Shown here: positions 26,691 to 35,937 of the stretch, in pieces
Layout: each line of letters opens with the position of its first letter
How positions within the stretch are numbered: the first letter of the stretch is position 1
Assembly: GCA_035513295.1 (NCBI GenBank)
Contig: DATKCH010000127.1
Span: 8,527 to 72,526 of the forward strand
Direction of reading: 5' to 3'
Source: DATHRK01 sp035513295
GTDB taxonomy: Bacteria > Gemmatimonadota > Gemmatimonadetes > Longimicrobiales > RSA9
DNA: 64,000 nucleotides
Translations under genes and position numbers: made by a program
The notes under the pieces: generated by a model
Seen by the model: only the letters and a program-made list of their open reading frames with translations
Database searches by the model: none
Told to the model about the DNA's origin: nothing

Positions 26691-27712
26691 GCGCCTTCGA
26701 AGGGCAGTTCGACTACGCGCGCGGTGTCCGCGGCTCCGGCGTCCGGGTCCGCTCCGGGCAGGGCCAGACGGGAGCCGGGCGCGACCTCCCTGCGGACGTA
26801 GCCCAAGGCGATCGGACCGAGGCGTGGGGAGTCGACGGCGCTCGTGACCCTCGCGACGACCTTCGTTTCGCCGGGGACCGTCAGCTCCGCGCCCGGCGCC
26901 AGACGTCCGTCTCCGTCTCCGTCGGCGGCGGACCGGTCCGGCCGCGGTCCGCTGCGGCCCATCGTCAGCCCCCGCAGGTGCCAGTTCACGTGGCCGCGGT
27001 GGAGGATCCGGACGATCACCTCCTGCCCGGTATAGCAGCCCTTGGTCTGGCTGATGGCGCGGTCGGCGAGCCCCGCCTCCAAAGGGATGCGCTCCTCATC
27101 GAGCTCCGCCCCCCACCGCGGACTCCCCGCCTCCACGCGCAGGACCTCCAGCGTGTCCGGGTCGAGGAGCGGGACCCCCGCGGCCTCGAGGTCGGTCGCG
27201 ATGCCTTCGAGGGCCCCGGGCGCGCCCACCACGTCGACGCCGGGCACGCCCGCGTAGCGGGTGCCCACGAACAGCAGCCCCCCGGGACCCCTCGTGAGCG
27301 CGTCGGGGGTGGGGTCCGGCGCGGCGCCACCCGCGTGCGGCGCCAGGCGCTCGGCGGCGGCCGGGCCGTACAGGCCGAGGATGCGCTCGTCGCTCGGACG
27401 CGCCTTCGCCATGCGGGGTGGCACGAAGCGCGTCAGGTGCGCGCCCACGGCTTCGACGGCGGCCGCGGGCACGTCCATTAGGAGCGCTCCCCCCGGAGCG
27501 GGAAGCGCCCGGAGGTCCGCGATCATCCGGCCCTTCGGCGTGAGCAGGACGGCGTAGACGCACGCGCCCCCCGCGACCGGGGTGACGTCGTTCGAGGCGA
27601 GGCCCTGCAGCATCGCGGCCGGATCCCTGCCCTCCATGACCAGCACGCGCCGGTCGGGCCGGTGGGCCAGCGCCGCTTCATCCAGCGCCGCGGCGTACGC
27701 GCTCGGGTTCAC
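26687..27712 (-). CDS. ygfZ: folate-binding YgfZ/GcvT-like protein
   Basis: 341-residue protein with the signature KGCYTGQEVIVRILHRG, whose Cys is the conserved YgfZ residue. YgfZ is a tetrahydrofolate-dependent factor for assembly or repair of iron-sulfur enzymes. The C-terminal barrel domain (LRGLTMG to VAPGSRLALP) contains a low-complexity Asp/Gly insertion near residue 260. The GTG start overlaps the SirB1-type gene stop, and the stop overlaps the transporter start, so three genes form a tightly coupled run. LipA in this window is one plausible Fe-S client. Confidence 0.9.
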   Translation of the reverse strand: MNPSAYAAALDEAALAHRPDRRVLVMEGRDPAAMLQGLASNDVTPVAGGACVYAVLLTPKGRMIADLRALPAPGGALLMDVPAAAVEAVGAHLTRFVPPRMAKARPSDERILGLYGPAAAERLAPHAGGAAPDPTPDALTRGPGGLLFVGTRYAGVPGVDVVGAPGALEGIATDLEAAGVPLLDPDTLEVLRVEAGSPRWGAELDEERIPLEAGLADRAISQTKGCYTGQEVIVRILHRGHVNWHLRGLTMGRSGPRPDRSAADGDGDGRLAPGAELTVPGETKVVARVTSAVDSPRLGPIALGYVRREVAPGSRLALPGADPDAGAADTARVVELPFEGA

Positions 27713-28548
27713 TCGCCGCCCCGGCGCAGCAGCTCGCGCAGGATGCCGCTCACGCGGCGCCGGTCGGGCGCCCCCGGGGTCAGCTCCAGGTACCGCGCCA
27801 GGTCCTCGATCGCCTCGCCGACGCGTCCCGCGCGGGCGAACAGGATGCCGCGGTCCCGCAGCTCGTCGGCGGCCTCGGGCATGACCAGCAGTAGCCGCTC
27901 GACGGCGTGCAGGGCGCGCACGTCGTCGCGGGCGTTCAGGTAGATCGCCTTCAGGTTGGTGAGCAGCCTGGCCAGGATGTCCCTGCGGCCCGCCGGCTCG
28001 AAGAAGGGCGGCTGCACGCGCACGCTCCCTCCGTAGACCCGGTCGAGCAGCGCCTGGCCCTCGTCCTCGAAGCGGATGCGGCCCTTTTCGAACGGGTCGA
28101 TCAGGAAGCGCGTGCTCTCCCCCTCGTAGGCGACCAGGAAATGGCCCGGAAAGTTGACGCCGTAGAGCGGGAGCCCCAGTCGCCAGCCGACCTCGAGCAG
28201 GACGATGGACAGCGTGAGCGGAATGCCGAGGCGCCGATCCAGCACGTCGTTCAGGAAGGAATTGCGGGGGTCGTAGTACGCGTCCGCGTTGCCCCGCAGG
28301 CCCTCCTCCTCGAACAGCACCCGCAGCAACGCGTGCAGGACCACGGTGGGCGCGTTCTCGCCGGCGAGGCGGTCGCGCGCGCGCTCCGCCAGGATGTCGA
28401 GCCGGTGCAGGTAGGCGCCCACGGGCAGTTGCGGATACTCCTCGGCCGCGATGAGCAGCGCCGCCGTCGCCAGGTCCACGCCGACGTCCGGGCCTTCCAC
28501 GGCGCGCTCGAATCGCGAGCGCGGGCTGGGCACGAGTCCGCTCACCAC
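27709..28548 (-). CDS. SirB1-family transglutaminase-like/TPR protein
   Basis: 279-residue protein. The core FERAVEGPDVGVDLATAALLIAAEEYPQL, then ILAERARD, DPRNSFLNDVLDRRLGIPLT and VNFPGHFLVAY is diagnostic of the SirB1/transglutaminase-like family. It is followed by helical TPR-type repeats to the C-terminus. The molecular role is unknown. The GTG at 28,548 was chosen because family homology starts there; a longer frame to 28,758 would run into the divergent selD gene. It starts the SirB1-ygfZ-transporter operon. Confidence 0.82.
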   Translation of the reverse strand: MVSGLVPSPRSRFERAVEGPDVGVDLATAALLIAAEEYPQLPVGAYLHRLDILAERARDRLAGENAPTVVLHALLRVLFEEEGLRGNADAYYDPRNSFLNDVLDRRLGIPLTLSIVLLEVGWRLGLPLYGVNFPGHFLVAYEGESTRFLIDPFEKGRIRFEDEGQALLDRVYGGSVRVQPPFFEPAGRRDILARLLTNLKAIYLNARDDVRALHAVERLLLVMPEAADELRDRGILFARAGRVGEAIEDLARYLELTPGAPDRRRVSGILRELLRRGGE

Positions 28549-28675
28549 GCTTGCCGCCCCCCCGGCCGCGCTCGATCTTGCAGGTCGTGAAGCTTCTCCA
28601 TTCTCAAGAATAACTCGATCCGGAAGCGGGGCGCGACGCCGTGTGGCGAAGCGCCCGCCGGCTTTCGCCACGCCC

Positions 28676-29758
28676 ATGGCCGAATCCAGCGACGGCAGGG
28701 ACCAGAGGGAACGCATCCGCCTCAGCCACCTCTCCCACGGGGCCGGTTGAGCGTGCAAGCTCGGTAGCTCCGAGCTGACGCAGGTCCTGCGTCACCTGGT
28801 CACGTTCGCCGATCCGGCGGTGTTGGTCGACGCGTCCACGGCCGACGACGCCGGCGTGTACCGGATCGACGAGGAGCGAGCGCTCGTCGCGACCGCCGAC
28901 TTCTTCACGCCCATCGTCGACGATCCCTACGACTTCGGCCGGATCGCGGCGGCGAACGCGCTGTCGGACGTGTACGCGGTCGGCGCGCGGCCGCTGTTCG
29001 CGCTGAACCTGGTGGCGTTCCCGCGCCGGCTGCTCGGCGAAGAGGGGCTGCTTTCCGAGATCCTGCGTGGGGGCGGCGAGGTGGCGGCCGAGGCCGGGAT
29101 CGCGGTGATCGGGGGGCACTCCGTGGAGGATCCGGAGCCGAAGTTCGGGATGTGCGTGGTCGGGGAGGTGCACCCCGACCGGATCGTGCGCAACTCCACC
29201 GCGCGGATCGGCGACCTGCTCGTCCTCACCAAGGCCATCGGAACCGGCGTGATCACCACCGCGGCGAAGGCGGACGCGGCTCCGGCGGCGGTCCTGCGGG
29301 GCGCCGTGGAGAGCATGCGCGCGCTCAACAAGGGGGCCGCGGAGGCGATGACGGAGGCGGGCGCGCACGCGGCGACGGACGTCTCGGGCTACGGCCTGCT
29401 CGGCCACCTCGCCGAGATGATGCGCGGCGCCGGGGCCACTGCCCACCTGAAGGCGCTCGCCGTGCCGGTTCTGGCGGGCGCGCAGGAACTCGTCGCCGCC
29501 GGACACGTTCCGGGGGGGACGCGGCGCAACCTGCTGGACCTGGAGCCGGAGATTCGGTGGGCGTCGGACGTCACGCACGATCGGCGCACGCTGCTCGCCG
29601 ATGCGCAGACGTCCGGAGGCTTGCTGATCGCGGTCGCGCCGGAACGCATCGATGACCTGCTGGGTCGGCTCGAGGGCCAGGGTCCGCAGACGCCCACCGT
29701 GGTCGGGGAGGTGCGTGCGAGCGAGGACGCGCGGATCGTCGTCTCCAACGGAGATTGA
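28676..29758 (+). CDS. selD: selenide, water dikinase, selenocysteine-containing
   Basis: 360-residue selenophosphate synthetase, which makes selenophosphate from selenide and ATP. The gene reads through an in-frame TGA at 28,748-28,750 (codon 25) placed in the motif LSHGAG-Sec-ACK, where other SelD proteins carry Cys or Sec. Upstream residues RIRLSHLSHGAG match the SelD N-terminus. Downstream segments TADFFTPIVDDPYDFGRIAAANALSDVYA, GGHSVEDPEPKFG and DVSGYGLLGHLAEM are typical. The ATG at 28,676 lacks an obvious Shine-Dalgarno. A GTG at 28,643 is an alternative. Confidence 0.92.
28751..28796 (+). promoter_or_regulatory. candidate bacterial SECIS element in selD
   Basis: Directly after the UGA are two hairpins. 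The first is AGCTCGG / CCGAGCT (28,758-28,776) with a 5-base loop TAGCT. The second is GACGCAG / CTGCGTC (28,777-28,793) with loop GTC, so GCAGGTC lies at the tip about 32 bases after the UGA. This resembles the GCAGGUC apex of the E. coli fdhF SECIS. Which hairpin binds SelB is not decided. Confidence 0.65.
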
Positions 29759-29819
29759 AACCCGGCCCATGACGCGTTGACACTCCCAACGCGGCTCGCT
29801 CCCCTTTTTCAGCGACCTG

Positions 29820-31250
29820 CTAGATGTGTATCGCGCGCCCCAGCGTCGCGAGCGCGGCCTCTGCGATCGACTCGGACAACGTCGGGTGCGGATGGATCGC
29901 GCGGTCCATCTCCTCCACCGTGGTCTCCAGGTGCCGGCCCACGATGAGCTCTCCGATCAGCTCGGACGCGTGCAGACCGACGATCGTCGCGCCGAGCAGC
30001 TCGCCGTACTTCTTGTCGCGCACGATCTTGACGAAGCCCTCGGTCTCGCCCGCGGTGCGCGCCCGGCCGCTCGCGCTGAACGGAAAGCTGCCGACCTCCA
30101 CCTCGTAGCCGGCCTCCTTGGCCTTCTCCTCGGTGAGGCCGCACGAGGCGACCTCGGGGTGGCAGTACGTCACGAAGGGGATGTTGCCGTAGTCGACGCC
30201 CGCGTGCTCGTCCCCGGCCATGTGCTCCGCCGCGGCGATGCCCTCGTGCGACGCCTTGTGAGCGAGCAGCGGCGGCTTGGTGACGTCGCCGATCGCGTAC
30301 ACCCCTTCGGCACTCGTGCGCATCTTGTCGTCGGTGACGATGAAGCCCTTTTCGGTCTTCACCCCGGCGGCCTCCAGCCCGAGGTCGTCTATGATGGGCG
30401 CGCGTCCCACCGCGACGAGCACGCGCTCGACGGCTAGCTCCCGCTCCTTTCCGTCGCTCCCCTTCACGGTGAGCTTCACGCCGTCCTTGCCGACATCCGC
30501 TTTCTCCAGCCGGGCGCCCTCCAGTACGTCGATGCCGCGCTTCTTGTACGACTTGGCGACCGCCGCCGAAGCGTCGGCGTCCTCGCCTGGCAGCACGCGC
30601 TCCAGCGCCTCGATGACCGCGACCTTGGTGCCGAAGGAGGCGTACACGTCGGCGAACTCCATTCCGACCGCGCCCGCGCCGATCACCGCCAGGGTCTCCG
30701 GCGCGTTCTCCGGGAACACCGCATGGTCCGAGGACCAGACGCGGTCGCCGTCGATCTTCAGGATCGGCAGCGAGCGCGGCCGCGAGCCCGTGGCGATGAT
30801 GATGTTCTTCGCCTCGAGCGTGCGCTTCTTCGCTTCGGGCGCCTTGCCATCACCATGGCCCGGCACCTTGCCCGGTTCGACCTCGACCTTGCCGGCGCCC
30901 GCGAGCCGCCCCCACCCGTACACGGTCTCGATGCCGTGCTTCTTGAACAGGTAAGCCACCCCTTTGGCTCCGGCGCTGGCGACCTTGCCGGCGCGCTCGC
31001 CTGCCCGTCCCAGGTCCAGGGTCACTTCGCCGACCGCGACGCCGAAGTCCTCGAGGCCGCCGACCCTGCGCGCGTACTGCGCGCTCTCGAGGAGCGCCTT
31101 GGTGGGGATGCAGCCCCAGTTGTTGCACACCCCGCCGAGCTCCTGGGCCTCGACGCACGCGACGCTCATGCCGAGCTGAGCCGCGCGGATCGCGGCCACG
31201 TAGCCTCCCGGGCCGGAGCCGATCACCACCAGGTCGAATCTATCCGCCAC
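29820..31250 (-). CDS. lpdA: dihydrolipoyl dehydrogenase (E3)
   Basis: 476-residue flavoprotein that reoxidises the lipoyl arms of the dehydrogenase complex, passing electrons to NAD+. The FAD-binding start is DLVVIGSGPGGYVAAIRAAQLG. The redox-active disulfide is in GGVCNNWGCIPTK at about residues 40-52. A second NAD-binding GxGxxG lies in VIGAGAVGMEFA. The catalytic His-Glu pair is in HPHPTLSE near the C-terminus. The GTG start has AGGAG upstream. It ends the lipA-pdh operon, 28 bases after E2. Confidence 0.95.
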   Translation of the reverse strand: MADRFDLVVIGSGPGGYVAAIRAAQLGMSVACVEAQELGGVCNNWGCIPTKALLESAQYARRVGGLEDFGVAVGEVTLDLGRAGERAGKVASAGAKGVAYLFKKHGIETVYGWGRLAGAGKVEVEPGKVPGHGDGKAPEAKKRTLEAKNIIIATGSRPRSLPILKIDGDRVWSSDHAVFPENAPETLAVIGAGAVGMEFADVYASFGTKVAVIEALERVLPGEDADASAAVAKSYKKRGIDVLEGARLEKADVGKDGVKLTVKGSDGKERELAVERVLVAVGRAPIIDDLGLEAAGVKTEKGFIVTDDKMRTSAEGVYAIGDVTKPPLLAHKASHEGIAAAEHMAGDEHAGVDYGNIPFVTYCHPEVASCGLTEEKAKEAGYEVEVGSFPFSASGRARTAGETEGFVKIVRDKKYGELLGATIVGLHASELIGELIVGRHLETTVEEMDRAIHPHPTLSESIAEAALATLGRAIHI

Positions 31251-31278
31251 GCTGTCGTCTCCTGTTCGAATCGAACCG

Positions 31279-32661
31279 CTACAACACCATCATCATCGGG
31301 TCCTCCAGGAAGTCCCGCAGGGTCGTCAGGAAGCGCGCGCCCATAGCCCCGTCGACGACGCGGTGGTCGCAGCTCATGGTCACGCGCATGCGAGGCCTGA
31401 TCACGACCTCCCCCTCCACGACGACCGGTTTCTCCTCGACCGCGCCCACCGCCAGGATGCCCGCCTCGGGGGGGTTGATGATCGCGGTGAACTCCTGGAT
31501 GCCGAACATGCCCAGGTTGGACACCGAGAACGTCGCCCCCTGGTACTCATCGGGCGCCAGCTTCTTGTCGCGCGCGCGGCCGGCGAGCTCGCGGACCTCG
31601 CGGGCGATCTCGGCGACGCCCTTGCGGTCCGCGTCCCGAACCACGGGCGTGATCAGACCGTCGTCGATCGCGACCGCCACGCCTACGTGGACCCGGCCGT
31701 AGCGCTCGATCGTGTCGCCCCGCCAGGACGCGTTGACCTCGGGGTGACGGCGCAGCGCCTCCGCCGTGGCCTTCAGGATGAGGTCGTTCACGGACACCTT
31801 CTCGCCGCGCTCCTCGAGGCGCGCGTTCATGCGCCCGCGCAACTCCAACAGGCGGCCGACGTCGGCCTCGATCGTCAGGTAGAAGGTCGGAATGGGGCCG
31901 ATCGACTGGACCAGGCGCTTGGCGATCGCCTTGCGCATCTGGGAGACCTTCACGCTCTCCGCCTCGGCCGCGGGGGCGCTCGGGCGCGCCGGGCCCGCGG
32001 CCGCGGCGCCCTCCTCGGCGGCGCGCTCGATGTCCTTCTTGACGATCCTGCCGCCCGGTCCGCTGCCCTCGATCGCGCCGAGGTCGAGCCCTCCTTCCTC
32101 TGCCAGCCGGCGGGCGAGCGGGGACGCGCGCAGGCGGCCCGCTCCGTCCGCCGAGGCGTCCGCGCCCGGGTCGGCGGCCTCGCCGTCCTCGGCCTCCGCG
32201 GGCTCGCGCTGGACGGTATCCTCGCCGCGCGCGCCGCCGGGGCTCGCGCCCCCGTCGTGGGCGTCCGCGCCTTCGCCGTCGGCCATCGCGCCCGCCGCCC
32301 GCGCCTGCGCGGGGGCCTTCTCCTCGGCCTTGTCGTCGGCCGCCGCCTCTTCGGCCGCCGCGCCCTCGGTCTTTTCGGCGGCCTTCGTCCCGGCGCCGTC
32401 CACGACCGCCGAGATGTCCTCGTCCGCGTCCGCGATCACGCCGATCACGGCTCCCACCTCGGCGGTTTCGCCTTCTCCGAGGAGCTGCTTGCGGAGCACC
32501 CCGGCCCCGCGCGCGACCAGCTCCATGGTCGCCTTGTCGGTTTCGATCTCAGCGAGGACATCGCCCTCGCTGATGTCGTCACCCTCGCCCTTCAGCCAGG
32601 TGACGAGCTGTCCCTCCTCCATCGTCGGGGACAGCGCTTCCATGTGGACCTTGGTGACCAT
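31279..32661 (-). CDS. pdhC: pyruvate dehydrogenase E2, dihydrolipoamide acetyltransferase
   Basis: 460-residue core of the 2-oxoacid dehydrogenase complex. One lipoyl domain has the lipoylated Lys in ETDKATMEL at about residue 43. A long Ala/Glu/Asp-rich linker covers about 80-165. The E1/E3-binding domain contains RASPLARRLAEEGG. The catalytic acyltransferase domain ends with SCDHRVVDGAMGARFL, whose HxxxDG is the active site. The product acetyl-CoA feeds central metabolism. The ATG follows GGAGAC. It sits 21 bases after pdhB. Confidence 0.94.
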   Translation of the reverse strand: MVTKVHMEALSPTMEEGQLVTWLKGEGDDISEGDVLAEIETDKATMELVARGAGVLRKQLLGEGETAEVGAVIGVIADADEDISAVVDGAGTKAAEKTEGAAAEEAAADDKAEEKAPAQARAAGAMADGEGADAHDGGASPGGARGEDTVQREPAEAEDGEAADPGADASADGAGRLRASPLARRLAEEGGLDLGAIEGSGPGGRIVKKDIERAAEEGAAAAGPARPSAPAAEAESVKVSQMRKAIAKRLVQSIGPIPTFYLTIEADVGRLLELRGRMNARLEERGEKVSVNDLILKATAEALRRHPEVNASWRGDTIERYGRVHVGVAVAIDDGLITPVVRDADRKGVAEIAREVRELAGRARDKKLAPDEYQGATFSVSNLGMFGIQEFTAIINPPEAGILAVGAVEEKPVVVEGEVVIRPRMRVTMSCDHRVVDGAMGARFLTTLRDFLEDPMMMVL

Positions 32662-32682
32662 GTCTCCGTCAATCTCCCGGCG

Positions 32683-33663
32683 TCAGCGGTACAGCACGCG
32701 GTTGCACGCTTCGATCGTCCGATCGACGCTCGGCTTGGCCAGCTTCTCGAGTTCCTTGCTGTAGGGCATCGGCACGTCCACCTGGTGCACGCGCAGCAGC
32801 GGCGCGTCCAGATGGTCGAACGCGTGCTCCTGGACCTGCGCGACGATTTCCGCGCCGATCCCGCTGAACCCCCAGCCCTCTTCCAGGTAGACCGCCCGGT
32901 TGGTCTTCTCGACCGACGCGATGACCGTGTCCAGGTCCAGCGGCCGCAGCGAGCGCAGGTCCACGACCTCCGCGTCCACCTCATCCTCGGCGAGCCGTTC
33001 GGCCGCCTGGAGCGCGACGTTGATCATCTTGCCGTGGGTGAGGATCGAGACGTCCTTCCCCTCGCGCTTCACCTCGGCCACGCCGAGGGGGATGACGAAG
33101 TCCTCGTCCTCGGGCACCTCGCCCTTCAGCGCGTACAGGAGCTCGCCTTCGAGGACGATGACCGGGTCGTCGTCGCGGATCGCGGCCTTCAGCAGTCCCT
33201 TGGCGTCCGCCGGCGTTCCGGGAACCACGACCTTGAGACCGGGGAAGTGCGCGTACGAGGCCTCCAGCGCCTGGGAATGCTGCGCCGAGAGCTGGAGCGC
33301 AGCGCCGGTCGGGCCGCGGAAGACGATCGGGCACGAGAACTGCCCGGCCGTCATGTAGTGCAGCTTGGCCGCGTTGTTGACGATCTGGTCGTTGGCCAGG
33401 ATCGCGAAGTTCCACGTCATGAACTCGATCACCGGGCGCAGGCCCACCATCGCGGCACCGATCCCCAGCCCGGCGAACCCCAGCTCGGTGATCGGCGTGT
33501 CGACGATCCGCTCTTCGCCGAACCGCTCCAGCAGTCCCTTCGAGACCTTGTAGGCGCCATCGTACTGCCCGACCTCCTCGCCCATCAGGAACACGTCGGG
33601 GTCGCGCTCCAGCTCCTCCGCCAACGCCTGGTTCAGCGCCTCGCGATAGGTGATGACCGCCAT
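32683..33663 (-). CDS. pdhB: pyruvate dehydrogenase E1 component beta subunit
   Basis: 326-residue thiamine-diphosphate enzyme subunit. It begins AVITYREALNQALAEELERDPDVFLMGEEVGQYDGAYKVSKGL. Family blocks DTPITELGFAGLGIGAA, PIVFRGPTGAA and LRSLRPLD follow. With the alpha subunit it decarboxylates pyruvate and acetylates the E2 lipoyl group. The ATG shares a base with the pdhA stop (TGATG), so translation is coupled. Confidence 0.95.
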   Translation of the reverse strand: MAVITYREALNQALAEELERDPDVFLMGEEVGQYDGAYKVSKGLLERFGEERIVDTPITELGFAGLGIGAAMVGLRPVIEFMTWNFAILANDQIVNNAAKLHYMTAGQFSCPIVFRGPTGAALQLSAQHSQALEASYAHFPGLKVVVPGTPADAKGLLKAAIRDDDPVIVLEGELLYALKGEVPEDEDFVIPLGVAEVKREGKDVSILTHGKMINVALQAAERLAEDEVDAEVVDLRSLRPLDLDTVIASVEKTNRAVYLEEGWGFSGIGAEIVAQVQEHAFDHLDAPLLRVHQVDVPMPYSKELEKLAKPSVDRTIEACNRVLYR

Positions 33664-34742
33664 CAGCCGCCTCCGGCGCCGGGGTCGCGGCCGGCGCGGC
33701 CGAGGGCGGGGTCCGGGGCGCCGACGCCCTCCAGGAACAGCCTGCCCCCCGGGTTGATCTCCGCGTACACGTCCCGGTGCAGGTCCTCCTCGGGGGGCGG
33801 CGGAGAGTTTTCGGCGAACTCGGCGGCGTCCTCGACCTCCTCGCGAACCTCCGCGTCCATCTCCTCGAGTCGGTCGCCGGTCAGGAGCCCGGCCTCCTTG
33901 AGCTGGTCGATGTAGGTCTTGATCGGGTCTTCCTGCTTGGCCTCCTCGACGTCCTCCTTGGTGCGGTAGACGCCGTGCACGGGATCCGACATCGAGTGCC
34001 CCATGAAACGGTAGCAGCGGGCCTCGATGAGCGTCGGCATCGACTCCTCTCGCGCGCGCTCGACCGCCTCCTCCACGGTCGCCCGCATCTTCAGCACGTC
34101 CATGCCGTCGGCGACCGCCGAGGGCAGCGCGTACGCGCACGCCTTCTTGGACACGTCGTACAGCGACGACGCGCGTTCCCACGCGGTGCCCATGCCGTAT
34201 CGGTTGTTCTCCACGATGTAGATGACCGGAAGCTTCCACAGCGCCGCCATGTTCAGCGATTCGTGGAAGGCGCCCTGGTTGACCGCCGCCTCGCCCATGA
34301 AGCAGACGCACACCTGGTTCCCGCCGCGGTAGCGGATCGCCCAGCCGACGCCGGTCGCCAGCGGGATCTGGCCTGCGACTATGCCCCAGCCGCCGAGGAA
34401 GCGGTGCTCGGCGCTGTACATGTGCATCGAGCCGCCCTTGCCCCCCGAGGAGCCGTCCACGCGCCCGTACAGTTCGGCCATGACCTCGCGGGGGGGTATC
34501 CCCTTGACGATCGCCTGCACGTGGTCGCGGTACGCCGTGACGACGTAGTCGTCTTCCCGTAGCGGCGCGAGCGCGCCGACCGCGACGGCCTCCTGGCCGA
34601 TGTAGAGGTGGCAGAAGCCCCCGATCTTGCCGAGCGCGTAGGACTCCGCGCTCTTCTCCTCGAAGCGGCGCCCGAGGAGCATGAGGCGGAGCATGCCCAG
34701 GTGCGCGTCGGGCTCCAGGCGCTCGATCAGCTCGTGCGCCAT
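33663..34742 (-). CDS. pdhA: pyruvate dehydrogenase E1 component alpha subunit
   Basis: 359-residue subunit that binds thiamine diphosphate. The motif GEAAVNQGAFHESLNMAALWKLPVIYIVENN contains the GDG-N-type cofactor site, here with Glu-Ala after the first Gly. The conserved loop GHSMSDP around residue 275 holds the substrate region. Earlier segments YIGQEAVAVGA and GKGGSMHMY are diagnostic. The ATG overlaps the lipA stop and its stop overlaps the pdhB start. Confidence 0.95.
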   Translation of the reverse strand: MAHELIERLEPDAHLGMLRLMLLGRRFEEKSAESYALGKIGGFCHLYIGQEAVAVGALAPLREDDYVVTAYRDHVQAIVKGIPPREVMAELYGRVDGSSGGKGGSMHMYSAEHRFLGGWGIVAGQIPLATGVGWAIRYRGGNQVCVCFMGEAAVNQGAFHESLNMAALWKLPVIYIVENNRYGMGTAWERASSLYDVSKKACAYALPSAVADGMDVLKMRATVEEAVERAREESMPTLIEARCYRFMGHSMSDPVHGVYRTKEDVEEAKQEDPIKTYIDQLKEAGLLTGDRLEEMDAEVREEVEDAAEFAENSPPPPEEDLHRDVYAEINPGGRLFLEGVGAPDPALGRAGRDPGAGGG

Positions 34743-35866
34743 CAGGCCGGTTTGCGCAGGGGATCGATCTGCACGAGTGGGGCGGCGGCGCCGTTCGAGG
34801 CGGCCGATCCGGGCGCGCCGCGCGCGACGACCTCGGCGGGCGCGGGCACGTCTGTCTCGAGGATGTCGCTGAGCTCGCCGACGTCTCCGGCCTCGACGCT
34901 GCGCGCCTGCTTCTCCGCGTGGTAGCTGGAGCGCACGAGCGGGCCGGATTCGATGTGCCGGTAGCCCATCTCGCGCTCGCCCGCGCGCTTCCACCCGGCG
35001 AACTCCGCGGGCGTCACCCAGCGCGCGACCGGTGCGTGGTGGGGCGAGGGGCGCAGGTACTGGCCCAGCGTGAGGATGTCCACGGAGGCCCTGCGCAGGT
35101 CCATCATCGCGGTCCGGATCTCCTCGCCGGTCTCGCCCATGCCCAGGATCACCCCGGACTTGGTGAGCATCGAAGGATCCATGCGCTTGGCCGCGCCGAG
35201 ATAGGAGATGCTGCGCCAGTAGCGCCCGCCCGGCCGGGCCCAGGGGTGCAGCCGCTCGACCGTCTCGAGGTTGTGGTTGAGGATGTCGGGCCTGGCATCG
35301 ACCACCGCGCGGAGCGCGTCCTCGTCGCCCTTGAAGTCGGGGATCAGGACCTCGATGGTGCAGCTCGGCCGGGCTTCCCGGGTGAGCCGGATCGTCTCGG
35401 CGAAGATCGCCGAACCGCCGTCCTCCAGCTCGTCGCGGTTCACGCTCGTGACGACGACGTGCTCGAGCTCCAGCTCGGCGACCGCCTCGGCGACCCGGCG
35501 CGGTTCGTCCCAGTCCAGCTCGGTGGGCATGCCGTGGGCGATCGCGCAGTACTTGCAGGCGCGCGTGCAGACGTCCCCGAGGATCAGGAAGGTCGCGGTC
35601 CCGGCCTCCCAGCACTCGCCGATGTTGGGGCAGCCGGCTTCCTCGCACACCGAATGGAGGCGCTGGCCCCGCATGAGCTTCTTGAGGCGGCGGTAGTTGT
35701 CCCCGCCCGGTGATCGGACCCTGAGCCACGGCGGCTTGCGGGCGTCCATCGGGAGCGGCGCCTGTCCCTCCAGGAGGGGCAGGCGGGCCGTGCCCTTGGA
35801 CTTGACGATGCCCGTGTTCTTGCCGCCGGGCGCGTAGCCCCGCCGGGGGGCGGTATCTCGCGTCAT
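34742..35866 (-). CDS. lipA: lipoyl synthase
   Basis: 374-residue radical SAM enzyme that inserts two sulfurs into octanoyl groups on E2. The auxiliary cluster motif CEEAGCPNIGEC and the SAM cluster motif CTRACKYC are both intact (about residues 80-115). The start at 35,866 (MTRDTAPRR) is the closest ATG to the family start; an upstream ATG would add 25 residues. As first gene of the pdh operon it makes the lipoyl cofactor for the E2 encoded two genes later. No lipB is in the window. Confidence 0.95.
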   Translation of the reverse strand: MTRDTAPRRGYAPGGKNTGIVKSKGTARLPLLEGQAPLPMDARKPPWLRVRSPGGDNYRRLKKLMRGQRLHSVCEEAGCPNIGECWEAGTATFLILGDVCTRACKYCAIAHGMPTELDWDEPRRVAEAVAELELEHVVVTSVNRDELEDGGSAIFAETIRLTREARPSCTIEVLIPDFKGDEDALRAVVDARPDILNHNLETVERLHPWARPGGRYWRSISYLGAAKRMDPSMLTKSGVILGMGETGEEIRTAMMDLRRASVDILTLGQYLRPSPHHAPVARWVTPAEFAGWKRAGEREMGYRHIESGPLVRSSYHAEKQARSVEAGDVGELSDILETDVPAPAEVVARGAPGSAASNGAAAPLVQIDPLRKPA

Positions 35867-35937
35867 CTGTCCGCCATGTAGCGTCGAATCGTAGCCGGTC
35901 AACATAACAAAAGGGCCAACCCCGCGCGTCCGGCCGA

